From: Planctomycetota bacterium
Lineage (GTDB): Bacteria > Planctomycetota > Phycisphaerae > WQYP01
Direction of reading: 5' to 3'
Assembly (NCBI GenBank): GCA_021838985.1
Contig: JAKCCC010000003.1
Span: forward strand, 1 to 19,956
DNA: 19,956 nucleotides
The notes under the pieces were generated by a model. That model saw nothing but the letters and a program-made list of their open reading frames with translations, was not told the origin of the DNA and did not search any database. The translations under genes were made by a program, and so were the position numbers. This document shows positions 11,846-19,956 of the stretch, in pieces; the stretch's first letter is position 1, and the number at the start of each line of letters is the position of its first letter.

Positions 11846-12802
11846 ATGCCCGCATCGCCTTCCACCCTGCTTCCCACGCCGGCTATCGCATCGGTCCCAC
11901 GCGGTCTGGACCTGCTGGCCCCGGAGGCGCTGGCCAAAATCAGTCGCCTGGAACTGGTGGCGCGCCAAGTTATGGATGGTTACATTCAGGGCCTGCATCG
12001 CTCCAGCCAGCTTGGATTCGCCACCGATTTCGCCCAGCATCGACCATACGCTCCCGGCGACGACATCAAACGTCTCGACTGGCGGCTCTACGCCAAGGCG
12101 GACCGCTATTACGTGAAGCAGTATGAAGTGGCCACCAGCCTGCAGGCGCACCTTGTTTTGGATGGCAGCGGATCGATGGCGTACCAGGGCCGCACCGATC
12201 CACTTTCCAAGTTCCGCTATGCCCAGTTTCTGGCGGCGTGCCTGGCCTATCTGATTCTGCATCAGCAGGATTCGGTGGGATTGGTCACGCTCGACCGCAC
12301 CATCCGGCAGGCTATTCCCGCCCGCTCGACTCCCGCTCATCTGCTGCACATCCTCGAGATGCTCGATCGCACCCAACCGGGCGGGGAGGCGCCGCTGGCC
12401 GCTCTGCTGCACCGAATCGCGGAACAATTGGCCCACCGCGGCATGGTCATCATTATCAGCGATCTGTTCGCCCCCGTGGGTGATCTGATTGAAGCGCTGC
12501 ATCATTTCCGCCACCGCCGCCACGAAGTTATTCTGCTGCACGTGATGGCGCAGGACGAACTGACCTTTCCGTTTAACCGTTGGACGCTATTCCGCAATCT
12601 GGAACAGGCGCAGCATCGCGTCCGCGGCGATCCGGCTCTGCTGCGCCGGCTCTACCTGCAAAATGTCGCGGCGCATCTGGCGGCTTTGCGCCGGGCCGCC
12701 GGTTCCCTGTACGTCAGTTACCGCCTGCTGCGGACGGCGCAGCCGTTCCATGAGGCCCTGACCGGCTATCTGGCCAGACGCATGCAGAAGCGGGGGCTGT
12801 GA
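11846..12802 (+). CDS. DUF58 / vWA-like protein of the MoxR cluster
   Basis: The 318-residue protein shows the DUF58 hallmark FAQHRPYAPGDDIKRLDWRL (62-81) followed by ADRYYVKQYE. It then has a von Willebrand A fold with an intact metal site D106-G-S-G-S110 in LVLDGSGSM. Later vWA strands are DSVGLVTLD and MVIIISDLFAP. No membrane segment is seen, so it is probably cytoplasmic, working with the MoxR ATPase. The start has AGGAG nine bases upstream. The stop overlaps the start of the BatA-like gene (TGATG), indicating translational coupling downstream, while the link to moxR upstream is interrupted. Confidence 0.95.
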   Translation: MPASPSTLLPTPAIASVPRGLDLLAPEALAKISRLELVARQVMDGYIQGLHRSSQLGFATDFAQHRPYAPGDDIKRLDWRLYAKADRYYVKQYEVATSLQAHLVLDGSGSMAYQGRTDPLSKFRYAQFLAACLAYLILHQQDSVGLVTLDRTIRQAIPARSTPAHLLHILEMLDRTQPGGEAPLAALLHRIAEQLAHRGMVIIISDLFAPVGDLIEALHHFRHRRHEVILLHVMAQDELTFPFNRWTLFRNLEQAQHRVRGDPALLRRLYLQNVAAHLAALRRAAGSLYVSYRLLRTAQPFHEALTGYLARRMQKRGL

Positions 12803-15120
12803 TGTTCGCGATCCCTCTACTGCTGACGGGTTTGGGCGCCGCCCTGATTCCGGTGGTTATCCATCTGCTGCATCGGAACCGCACGGTTCCACTGGATTGG
12901 GGCGCCATGTTGTTTCTGGAGCCGGGCGCGGTCCGGCAACGGCGCAGCCAACGGCTGGAACACTGGCTGCTGATGCTGCTGCGCATGGCTCTGCTGGCGC
13001 TGCTGGCCCTGCTGCTGGCGGAACCGATTTTACCCGCCGGGAAGTTCAATCCCCTGGTCGGACGGGCCGCCCGCGACGTGGTGGTGGTGCTGGATCATTC
13101 CCTCGCTTCGGGTTGGCGCAGCGGTCGGGAAACGGTATTTCAGCGCGGCGTGGCTCTGGTGCGGCGCCTAGCCCGCCACCTGGGCCCGGCGGATACGCTC
13201 GGCGTGGTGTTGGCCCAGCGGCATCCTGTTGCGCTGACCCCGGCGCCGGTTCCGGCACGGGATAAGGCGGCCCTGCGGCGGCGTCTGCTGGCGCCGCTGC
13301 GCCAGATGGCGCCGGGCTTGACCGGCTCGTCCCTTCCCGCCGCCATCGCCTATGCCCGGCGCTACGCGCGGCGGGGCGATAATTTCCAAAAAAGCATCTT
13401 CGTTATTTCCGATGATCGCACGGAGGCGTGGCGGATCAATCAACCCGGCTTGTGGCGGGCCATGCTCGGCTCTTCCACGGCGGGCGCCTCCGCGCCGCCC
13501 GTGTTTGATTTGCCGACCCCACCGGACCGCGGCGCCGACGATATCGCGGTCGGCGGACTGCGGGTGGAACCGGCCATTCCCGGCGTCGGCCGGCGCGTCC
13601 GTATTCTCGCGCCGGTTTCCAATGCCGGGCCGCTCGCGCCGACCAATGTTCCGCTGCGGCTGATTGTGGACGGCAGGCCGCTGGGAGTAAAAAGGCTCAC
13701 CCGCCTGTCGCCGGACCAAACTCAAAATGTGGTCTTCCATTGCCGTTTTACCTCCGCTGGGTCGCACTGGGTCAAGGTGGTGGCGTTGGTTCACGACGCC
13801 CTGGCCGCGGACAACTGGTCGTTGGCGGCGGTGCAGGTATGGGGGCGTATGCCGGTGTTGATTATTGACAGCGCCCTGACCAATCCCCTGGGTTCCCTCG
13901 CCGCGCTGCGTTCCAGCCGTTTCCTGCGGACGGCGCTTCAACCGTGGGCGGTGGGGGGGGGAGATCAAGTCGCCGGAGAAGGCAACTCGACAAGGCGAGC
14001 GGGGCGAGCTGGTCACGCGGCGCCCACGGTGCTGACCGTCAGCGCTGCCGCCGCAGCGGATCTGTACGCTTATGATGCGGTGATTGTCAATGATCCGCCG
14101 CTGCTGCCCGAAACCCTGCTGCGCCGCCTGTACACCTATGCCGCCGCGGGCCATGGGGTCTGGTTTATCCTGGGGCGACACACAACGCCGCCGTACCTGC
14201 GCGCTCTGGATCACGCCGGTTTTACCGTGGGCGCTCTTGGCCGGCTGGCCACGGCCACCAAGCCTTTCCCGTGGCTGGTGATCCGGCGTCCGCACAATCC
14301 TATCTTTCGCCCATTGGCGCGGCTCAAACAAAACACCCTGCTGAATGTCACGTTAACGCACTGGTGGCGTTGGCAAGACCTTGATCCGCGGGCCCGGGTC
14401 CTGTTGACCACCAACCGCGGCGCTCCCCTGGTCCTGCAGCGCTCCATCGGCAACACGGGCGGGGCGATGGTGCTGTGGACCACCTCCGTCGATGGCCGCT
14501 GGAATGACTGGCCCCTGCAAGGCGGCAGCTTTGTGCCCGTGGTGAATCAGACCGTTTACACCCTGGCCTTGGGACGCCGGCGACTCCTGGATCGGCACTA
14601 TTTGCAGCCGTCGGACCCGATCGTCTGGACCGGCCCGACCCACCCCACCATTCTTTCCGCCTCCGTCATCGGCCCCCGCGGCGCTGTGCATAAGGTCTCA
14701 CCCCGTCTGACAGTCAATAACCGTTATCTGGTCGCGTGGAATCACACCACCCGGCCAGGTTTGTACGAATTGAAATTTGTCCCCGCCTCCATCCCCCAAC
14801 CGGTTTACTACAGTGTCAGCATCGATCCACGGCAGCTTAACTCCCAAACCTTGTCCCGCGCCCAACTGGCCTGGCTGATGCATCATGGCTATATCCGCGC
14901 TCGGATTACGCCGCGCCAGATCACCGCGGCCCTGGGTGTAATCAGCCGGGGTGTGAATTTGTGGCCTTTACTTGCCGTGATCGTGCTGCTGCTCCTCGTG
15001 GCGGAGACCTTCTGGTGTCGTCGGATGAGTTATTGGCACACCGGCGACGATGCCGAACAACTGGTCGCTGCAGCCGGGGCGAGCGCACCATCCAGCGGGC
15101 CGCTGATCGACGAGGGCTGA
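12802..15120 (+). CDS. BatA-domain / vWA membrane protein
   Basis: The protein (772 residues) starts with the BatA N-terminal motif IPVVIHLLHRNRTVPLDWGA, followed by a membrane helix LLMLLRMALLALLALLLAEP (57-76). A vWA domain follows from about residue 92. Its metal site reads D98-H-S-L-A, so the second serine of DxSxS is replaced by Ala. Strands such as SIFVISDDRTEAW follow. A CARDB-like beta region and a glutamine-amidotransferase-like region come next (YDAVIVNDPPLLPETLL and nearby). A final helix (about 720-739, LWPLLAVIVLLLLVAETFW) anchors the C-terminus. It is likely an inner-membrane protein with a large outward domain. ATG 12802 overlaps the DUF58 stop; a GTG one codon earlier is also possible. 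Confidence 0.92.
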   Translation: MFAIPLLLTGLGAALIPVVIHLLHRNRTVPLDWGAMLFLEPGAVRQRRSQRLEHWLLMLLRMALLALLALLLAEPILPAGKFNPLVGRAARDVVVVLDHSLASGWRSGRETVFQRGVALVRRLARHLGPADTLGVVLAQRHPVALTPAPVPARDKAALRRRLLAPLRQMAPGLTGSSLPAAIAYARRYARRGDNFQKSIFVISDDRTEAWRINQPGLWRAMLGSSTAGASAPPVFDLPTPPDRGADDIAVGGLRVEPAIPGVGRRVRILAPVSNAGPLAPTNVPLRLIVDGRPLGVKRLTRLSPDQTQNVVFHCRFTSAGSHWVKVVALVHDALAADNWSLAAVQVWGRMPVLIIDSALTNPLGSLAALRSSRFLRTALQPWAVGGGDQVAGEGNSTRRAGRAGHAAPTVLTVSAAAAADLYAYDAVIVNDPPLLPETLLRRLYTYAAAGHGVWFILGRHTTPPYLRALDHAGFTVGALGRLATATKPFPWLVIRRPHNPIFRPLARLKQNTLLNVTLTHWWRWQDLDPRARVLLTTNRGAPLVLQRSIGNTGGAMVLWTTSVDGRWNDWPLQGGSFVPVVNQTVYTLALGRRRLLDRHYLQPSDPIVWTGPTHPTILSASVIGPRGAVHKVSPRLTVNNRYLVAWNHTTRPGLYELKFVPASIPQPVYYSVSIDPRQLNSQTLSRAQLAWLMHHGYIRARITPRQITAALGVISRGVNLWPLLAVIVLLLLVAETFWCRRMSYWHTGDDAEQLVAAAGASAPSSGPLIDEG

Positions 15121-15136
15121 TTGCTGATCGCTGAAG
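15116..15136 (+). repeat. Heptanucleotide array, GCTGATN type, at gene junction
   Basis: Three units (GCTGATT, GCTGATC, GCTGAAG) contain the BatA-like gene's TGA stop in the first unit and the start of the next gene's GAAGG ribosome site in the last. It shares 13 of 14 bases with two units of the 9211-9245 array. Confidence 0.65.
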
Positions 15137-15144
15137 GCTACGCC

Positions 15145-18081
15145 ATGTCGCCTAGTTCACCACTTTATGCCGTCCACACCACGGGCTGGGGCCTGGCTTG
15201 GCGCCCCGCCTTGCCGCCCTGGTTGCTCGCCATCGGTCTGATCCTGGCGGTGGCTTTGGTGGTGCATCTTTACCGCGCCCAGCGCGCCCTGGCGCCGGTC
15301 TGGACCATTCGGTGGCTGACTTTGCTGCGGCTGGCCCTGGTCGCACTGCTCATCGTATTGCTGGCCGACCCGGTGCTGCGCTGGGTGCGCGTCGTCGACT
15401 CGCCCGGTCAGCTCTGGCTGGTACTCGATGGCAGCCAATCGATGGCCTTTAAGGATCCCCAGGCTGGGGCGGTGGAGCGCTTGCGTTGGGCGTGTGCGCT
15501 GGGGCTGATTCCCAAGGACCTTTTCTCCGACGCTTGGGACCGTGATGCGGCCAGACTGCTGCTATTACGCGAGCAGTTGCGGCGCTATCGCACGCTGAGT
15601 CGGCGCCTGGCTTCGCGTTTGACCCGCCGCGGTCCCAGCCGGGCGCTGCTGCGTGATCTACGCGTCTGGCTCAGGCGCCTGCGCGCCGCTACGGGCCGGC
15701 TTGGCGCCGCGGCGCCTCTGGCCCCGGCGCGCTCTGCACTGGCGGAGCTGGCCGCCACCACCGTGTCGGCTATCAACGGCTGGCAAAACGGCCAACCCCC
15801 TCCCTTTTCGAGCTTGTTGGCCGCGCTGAATTTGGCGCTAAGACGATTGGCGGCGGCCGCCCGCGACCGGGATCAGCTGTTTCTGGCGGCGCATGAAGCG
15901 CAAGGCAACGTGCGCCTGGCGCTTAACCGTGTGGCCAGTATGAGCCGCAGCGACCTGGCGGTGGCGCTGCTGACCGGTCGCGGCCCGGCGGCACGCCGCG
16001 CCGGCGCGCTGGCGGCGTTGGTGCGGCGGAAACGCGTGCGTCTGGTCCGTTTTGCCGGGAAAGGCATGGTGCTGCCCCCGCTGCCGCGGGCAGCGCTTTC
16101 CGACCGTATTTCCGATGCGCTAAGGCCGGCCGGCAACGCCACCAATATCGCCGCGGCGATCACCGCAGTGGCCCGGCATGTGTCCCCGCGGCGGGCCGCC
16201 ACCGTGCTGCTGGTATCGGACGGCCGGCAAAATGTGGGTCCAGATCCTTCGCCCCTGGCCCGTTGGCTGGCCGAACGCGGCGTGCGCACGTATGCGATTT
16301 GCCTCGGTTCGGACCGTTCTCCACCGACGTTGTCCATCCAGGCCCTGCAGGCCCCGCATTGGATTTTCCAAGCGCAGCGGGTCAAGGCGGTGGCCTTGGT
16401 TCATCTGCGGCAACTGAAAGGCAAAACGATTACCGTGCAGTTTTGGCGCGGCGGCAAGTTGCTGCACACGCGCCTCCTGACCGCGACCCGCGGCGATCAA
16501 CTCCAACGTGTGACGTTCACCAATCGTCCGCCGGGCGCCGGAATATACCATTACGCACTGCGCATCCCGCCCGTGGCCGGAACATTTAATCCGCACGTGG
16601 TTCAGCGGCGCTTCAATGTCGCGGTCCGGCGCGACAAACTGCAGGTGCTCTATATCGCCGCGGACCCCACCTGGCAATATCAATATCTCGTTGACGTTCT
16701 TTCTCGCAGCCCCCGCGTGCATCTCCAGGCGCTGCTGTTGCATCCGGCGCGGATCGCGGGGGTGAAGCCTCCCGCTCCCGTGCGAGCTTCGCCCCAAAAC
16801 CGCGGCTATGTGGTTCAGAAAATGCCGGCCACCCCCACGGCGTGGGCGGCCTACGATGTGATCATCCTGGGCGATGTCGCGCCGGACGCCTTCACGGCCA
16901 TGGATCTGCAAGGCCTTGCCGCCGCCGTGCGTAATCACGGCGCCGCTCTGGTGGTGCTGGCCGGTCCCAACCATATGCCCGGCCAATGGCGCCACACCCC
17001 CCTGCAGTCGCTGCTGCCGGTCAAGCTCAGCCGACCCGGCGCCACCCCGATGCTGGCGTTGCAGGATCGCACTGGATTTGTGCCCATCCTGACGCCGGAA
17101 GGCGTCAACGCTCCCCTTTCACAGCTGGCCCTTGATTCCAGGAACAACGGCACGCTCTGGCGGGATATGCCACATTGGTACTGGCACAGCCCGTACACCC
17201 AGGCCCGGTCGGTGGCCCGCGTGCTTTGGAGTATGGAGTCCTCCAGTGCGGCCGCCGGCGGAGCCTCCTTCGGGTCTTTTAGCCGGGCGCGGCGACGGGC
17301 CTTGCTGGCCACGCTGGCGGTCGGCGCCGGCCGCGTTTTGTACTTGGCCGGCGAGGGAACCTGGCGGATGCGTTACGTGGATGGCCGCAATATTGAGGAT
17401 AATTTCTGGGCCCAGGTGTTGCGCTGGGCCGTCGGTGTGCAATTGCCCGCAGGGGGTAAATACATCCGGTTCGGCACGAACCAATCCACCTTCACGCCCG
17501 GGCAGACGGTTCACGTCCGCGCCCGCGTGCTCCAGGACAACCTGCTGCCGCAAACGGGTCTGCATTTCCGCGTGCTGGCGGCGGCCGCGGCCGCAGGCCA
17601 TCCCGCCGGCTTACCGGCCCAGGTGGTCCGCTCCTACGCTGCCATGCGCGCGACGCCCGGTTCGCCCGGCTATTACGAGGGGGATCTGGCCGGCTTAAGG
17701 CCGGGAACGTACACCATCACGTTGCAAGGAGATGGCGTGCGCCGCCGTCTGAAAAACGATCCCACCGCCGTGGTGCGTGCTTTAACCGTTCGGGTGCGAC
17801 CGCAGCCGGACCTGGAGCTTTCCGATCCGCGCAGCGATCCGAAAGCCCTGGCACGCCTGGCCGAAGCCGGCGCTGGCCTGATGCTTCCGGGGCCATTTGC
17901 GAATCTCCTGGCCCGCCGCATTCCCACCCTCACCCGGCCTTTACGCCTGCCGGAGCAAACCGGATTCTTCGTCCATCCACACCGGGCGGTTACTCGTGCA
18001 CTGCACGTCAGCTTTCTACTGGTCTTCGTCCTGCTTATTACCCTGGAATGGCTCCTCCGCAAGCGGGCCAACCTGATTTAA
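15145..18081 (+). CDS. Large vWA / glutamine-amidotransferase-like membrane protein
   Basis: The 978-residue protein begins with two membrane helices (25-43 and 57-76), then a vWA start with an intact metal site D95-G-S-Q-S99-M. The vWA fold resumes at about 353 with TVLLVSDGRQNVG. Between them lies an Arg/Leu/Ala-rich helical stretch of some 200 residues, an unusually large insert. A class-I glutamine-amidotransferase-like region follows (KLQVLYIAADPTWQYQYLVD, then YDVIILGDVAPDAF, LVVLAGPNHMPGQW), probably structural. Next come Ig-like beta segments and a C-terminal helix (ALHVSFLLVFVLLITLEWLL). Proteins of this type follow BatA-like genes in planctomycete MoxR clusters. ATG 15145 has GAAGG seven bases upstream; a TTG at 15121, directly after the preceding stop, is an alternative. 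Confidence 0.9.
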   Translation: MSPSSPLYAVHTTGWGLAWRPALPPWLLAIGLILAVALVVHLYRAQRALAPVWTIRWLTLLRLALVALLIVLLADPVLRWVRVVDSPGQLWLVLDGSQSMAFKDPQAGAVERLRWACALGLIPKDLFSDAWDRDAARLLLLREQLRRYRTLSRRLASRLTRRGPSRALLRDLRVWLRRLRAATGRLGAAAPLAPARSALAELAATTVSAINGWQNGQPPPFSSLLAALNLALRRLAAAARDRDQLFLAAHEAQGNVRLALNRVASMSRSDLAVALLTGRGPAARRAGALAALVRRKRVRLVRFAGKGMVLPPLPRAALSDRISDALRPAGNATNIAAAITAVARHVSPRRAATVLLVSDGRQNVGPDPSPLARWLAERGVRTYAICLGSDRSPPTLSIQALQAPHWIFQAQRVKAVALVHLRQLKGKTITVQFWRGGKLLHTRLLTATRGDQLQRVTFTNRPPGAGIYHYALRIPPVAGTFNPHVVQRRFNVAVRRDKLQVLYIAADPTWQYQYLVDVLSRSPRVHLQALLLHPARIAGVKPPAPVRASPQNRGYVVQKMPATPTAWAAYDVIILGDVAPDAFTAMDLQGLAAAVRNHGAALVVLAGPNHMPGQWRHTPLQSLLPVKLSRPGATPMLALQDRTGFVPILTPEGVNAPLSQLALDSRNNGTLWRDMPHWYWHSPYTQARSVARVLWSMESSSAAAGGASFGSFSRARRRALLATLAVGAGRVLYLAGEGTWRMRYVDGRNIEDNFWAQVLRWAVGVQLPAGGKYIRFGTNQSTFTPGQTVHVRARVLQDNLLPQTGLHFRVLAAAAAAGHPAGLPAQVVRSYAAMRATPGSPGYYEGDLAGLRPGTYTITLQGDGVRRRLKNDPTAVVRALTVRVRPQPDLELSDPRSDPKALARLAEAGAGLMLPGPFANLLARRIPTLTRPLRLPEQTGFFVHPHRAVTRALHVSFLLVFVLLITLEWLLRKRANLI

Positions 18082-18103
18082 CCGCCTGCCCCTCCGCCTC
18101 TTC

Positions 18104-18131
18104 TTGACATTTCAAATAAACGTTTTAAAAT
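18104..18131 (+). promoter_or_regulatory. Promoter and possible operator of the TetR-HlyD operon
   Basis: TTGACA (18104-18109), 16 bases, then TAAAAT (18126-18131) form a near-consensus promoter in an AT-rich patch. An 8-base palindrome AAACGTTT (18118-18125) lies in the spacer, where a TetR repressor could block polymerase. Confidence 0.65.
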
Positions 18132-18181
18132 CATATTTAGACAGCGCCCGTGGAAGCTGGCGCTGGGAATCGGGGGGCGGC

Positions 18182-18850
18182 ATGCCACGCCGCACGGGGG
18201 ACATGCTTCGGGACGAATCAACCCGCCAGCGCCTGCTGGAGGCGGCGGGAGAGCAATTCGCCGCCGCGGGTTTCGCCCGCACCACGGTGCAAAGTATCTG
18301 CCGTCAGGCACGGGCCAATATTGCCGCCGTGAATTACTACTTTGGCGGGAAGGAAAACTTATATTATGAGACCATCAAGTGGGGACGTAAATGCTGCTCC
18401 GGCATCGACGAACTCCAGGGGCGGGAACTGGCGGACCTTCCGCCGGAGCAGGCGCTGCGCCGGTTTATCGCCGAGTCGCTCCGCGTGCTCGTGTCGACGA
18501 AGAATCCGGAATGGGTCTTCCGGATCATTTCCCGCGAAATGGCCGATCCGACCCCGATCCTGGACCGTTTCATTCGCGAGGTGGTGCGGACGCGGCGGCG
18601 GTGTCTGCACGCCATTATCGAGCGGTTAGGCCAGGGCCAGCTCACGCCGCGGCAAATTGAGCTGATTGGCCTCAGTATCGTGGGCCAATATCTGTATTAC
18701 CACCATTGCCGGGCCATCGTTGTGCGCTTATATGGGAAAGACGCCTATACGCCGCAGGCCATTGAGGAACGGATCGACCACATTACGGCCTTTTCCCTGG
18801 CGGCCATACGGGGCCTGATCGCCGAACCAGAAAGAGTGTTTTCGTCATGA
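18182..18850 (+). CDS. TetR/AcrR-family regulator, CecR (DUF1956) type
   Basis: The 222-residue protein has a TetR helix-turn-helix (about 12-60; RQRLLEAAGEQFAAAGFART and then NYYFGGKENLY). The C-terminal domain (PEWVFRIISREMADPTPILD) resembles the CecR/DUF1956 group. In enterobacteria CecR controls an operon encoding an HlyD-like protein and an ABC exporter, which fits the HlyD-type gene downstream. The ATG at 18182 follows a GGGGGG stretch; the TTG at 18104 is rejected because it is the -35 element. The stop overlaps the next start as ATGA. It probably represses its own operon through the spacer dyad and is released by a toxic ligand. Confidence 0.93.
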   Translation: MPRRTGDMLRDESTRQRLLEAAGEQFAAAGFARTTVQSICRQARANIAAVNYYFGGKENLYYETIKWGRKCCSGIDELQGRELADLPPEQALRRFIAESLRVLVSTKNPEWVFRIISREMADPTPILDRFIREVVRTRRRCLHAIIERLGQGQLTPRQIELIGLSIVGQYLYYHHCRAIVVRLYGKDAYTPQAIEERIDHITAFSLAAIRGLIAEPERVFSS

Positions 18851-19956
18851 GCCCGTCTGACTTTACTCCGGCCGCGGGTGCGGCCCCGGAATCACCTCCG
18901 CGTAATGGCAACGGTAATGGGAGCGGAGCGCGGCGAAAGAAAATATTCCTGATCGGTGGGGCCATCCTCCTGCTGGTCGGTCTGGGGGTCGGTCTGCCGT
19001 GGTACTTGCACGCGCGGCATTACGTTTCCACGGATGATGCCTTCATTCGTGCGCACGTGGTTTACATCAGCCCACGGGTCGCGGCGCAGGTTCGCCAGGT
19101 GCTGGTGCTGGACAACCAGTTTGTCGCCAAGGGCGCTCTACTGGTGAAATTGGATCCGCGCGACTACCAGGCGCAGGTGGATAAGATAAAAGCCCTCGTG
19201 CAGGAGGCCCAGGCCGGCCGGCAGGGCAGTAAATATGCCCTGGCTATGACCCGGCGTCATTCCGTCGCCTTGCTCGATGAGGCCAAGGCCCAGGTGGCTA
19301 TCGCCCAGACCACGATCGCCACCGCCCAGGCCGCCGTGGCCCAGGCCCAGGCGCAGGTGCAGGCCGCCCGCGCCGCGGTGGCCCAGGCCCAGGCCCGGTT
19401 GCGCGCGGATCAAGCCAATGCGGTCAAAGCCGTCGCCGACTATCATCGTTACGCATCCCTGCTAAAAACGGGCGATGTGACCCCCAATCAGGTGGATAGC
19501 TACCGGGCTGCGGCGATCAGCGCCCGGGCCTATGTGACGGCGGCGAAAAAAAATGTCCGGGCCAAAGTGGCCGATGTCGCCGCCGCCCAACAGGCGGTTT
19601 TAGCCGCCCACGCCCAGCTCCACCAGGCCCGCGCCGAACGGATTAAAGCCCAGGCCCAGCTCGCCGCGGCCAATATCGTGCCGGAGCAGGTCGGCCAGAA
19701 GCAAAGCAATTACAGCTCCAGCGCCGCCAAAATTGAACAGCTGAAAGCTGAACTGCGGCAGGCCGAGTTAAACCTGTCCTATTGCACCATTCGCGCTCCG
19801 GCCGCCGGTTATGTCACCAAGAAAAGCGTGGAACCCGGCGATTATGTGGCCGTGGGCCAGGACTTGCTGGCCATCGTGCGACCGAAAATGTGGGTGATCG
19901 CCAACTTTAAGGAAACGGATCTGACCTACATGCGGCCCGGTGATCCGGCCTGGATC
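18847..19956 (+). CDS. EmrA/HlyD-family membrane fusion protein (C-terminus cut by window edge)
   Basis: The first 370 residues are visible and the frame runs off the right edge. A Gly/Asn-rich cytoplasmic lead is followed by one membrane helix (33-54). Then comes the EmrA-type start VSTDDAFIRAHVVYISPRVA and the first lipoyl half (LVLDNQFVAKGALLVKLDPR). Next is a long Ala/Gln coiled-coil hairpin (about 105-315, with AVAQAQAQVQAARAAVAQAQ), and the second lipoyl half (YCTIRAPAAGYVTKKSVEPG). The end reached, MWVIANFKETDLTYMRPGD, is the beta-barrel typical of EmrA. Such adaptors link an inner-membrane exporter to the outer membrane; an EmrB-type or ABC transporter gene is expected just beyond the window. 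Confidence 0.94.
   Translation, partial: MSPSDFTPAAGAAPESPPRNGNGNGSGARRKKIFLIGGAILLLVGLGVGLPWYLHARHYVSTDDAFIRAHVVYISPRVAAQVRQVLVLDNQFVAKGALLVKLDPRDYQAQVDKIKALVQEAQAGRQGSKYALAMTRRHSVALLDEAKAQVAIAQTTIATAQAAVAQAQAQVQAARAAVAQAQARLRADQANAVKAVADYHRYASLLKTGDVTPNQVDSYRAAAISARAYVTAAKKNVRAKVADVAAAQQAVLAAHAQLHQARAERIKAQAQLAAANIVPEQVGQKQSNYSSSAAKIEQLKAELRQAELNLSYCTIRAPAAGYVTKKSVEPGDYVAVGQDLLAIVRPKMWVIANFKETDLTYMRPGDPAWI

Noticed and set aside
13168..14331. Minus-strand open frame of 387 codons
   Set aside because: It is antisense to the BatA-like gene and is Arg/Gly/Gln-rich, typical of a GC-rich shadow frame.
16120..16995. Minus-strand open frame of 291 codons
   Set aside because: It is antisense to the large vWA protein, with no domain and no promoter or ribosome site.
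18104..18181. Upstream TTG start for the TetR gene
   Set aside because: It is the promoter -35 element, and the added residues do not fit the TetR family.

Overview
The window looks like chromosomal DNA of a GC-rich planctomycete, most likely close to the Phycisphaerae. This is inferred from family content, not from a marker gene: a type II pseudopilin with an FTLIELLVVI segment and a C-terminal HAGDGQNVGFGDDHVTW signature, a GntR-headed regulator with a LacI-type sensor, and a moxR / DUF58 / BatA / large von Willebrand protein cluster. Short dispersed repeats are unusually abundant between genes.

Left third (1-4830). A pseudopilin gene on the minus strand runs off the left edge. Its frame is open far upstream of the prepilin cleavage site, giving a predicted leader of up to 138 residues. 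A complete IS110-family element (about 1591-2834) follows. It has an intact DEDD/Ser recombinase and a 240-base structured 5' region that looks like an IS110-type bridge RNA. The element sits inside a dispersed repeat, so its ends and pre-insertion target can be reconstructed. The next gene, a minus-strand GntR/LacI-type regulator, ends in a long repeat-derived tail, and its stop codon lies inside the IS end. A repeat-filled gap of about 560 bases precedes ftsK.

Middle (4834-9918). Housekeeping genes: ftsK (DNA translocase), nadD (NAD synthesis, minus), folA (dihydrofolate reductase), a DUF167/YggU protein (minus) and a ptsN-like EIIA protein (minus). Heptanucleotide arrays and a REP-like hairpin pair fill the gaps.

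Right half (10095-18081). A moxR, DUF58, BatA-like and large vWA-protein cluster probably forms a MoxR-assisted envelope or chaperone-type system. The usually tight moxR-DUF58 junction is split by about 630 bases holding a frameshifted four-helix-bundle (S23/IVP-like) pseudogene bounded by inverted heptanucleotide arrays.

Right end (18104-19956). A CecR-type TetR regulator, with its own near-consensus promoter and a dyad in the promoter spacer, overlaps by ATGA with an EmrA/HlyD-type membrane-fusion protein gene that runs off the right edge. This is a typical regulated efflux operon.

The most interesting observations are the guide-RNA-like region of the IS110 element and its insertion into a repeated target, the inverted heptad arrays around the pseudogene, and the long hydrophobic leader on the pseudopilin. 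I saw no CRISPR array, rRNA or tRNA.
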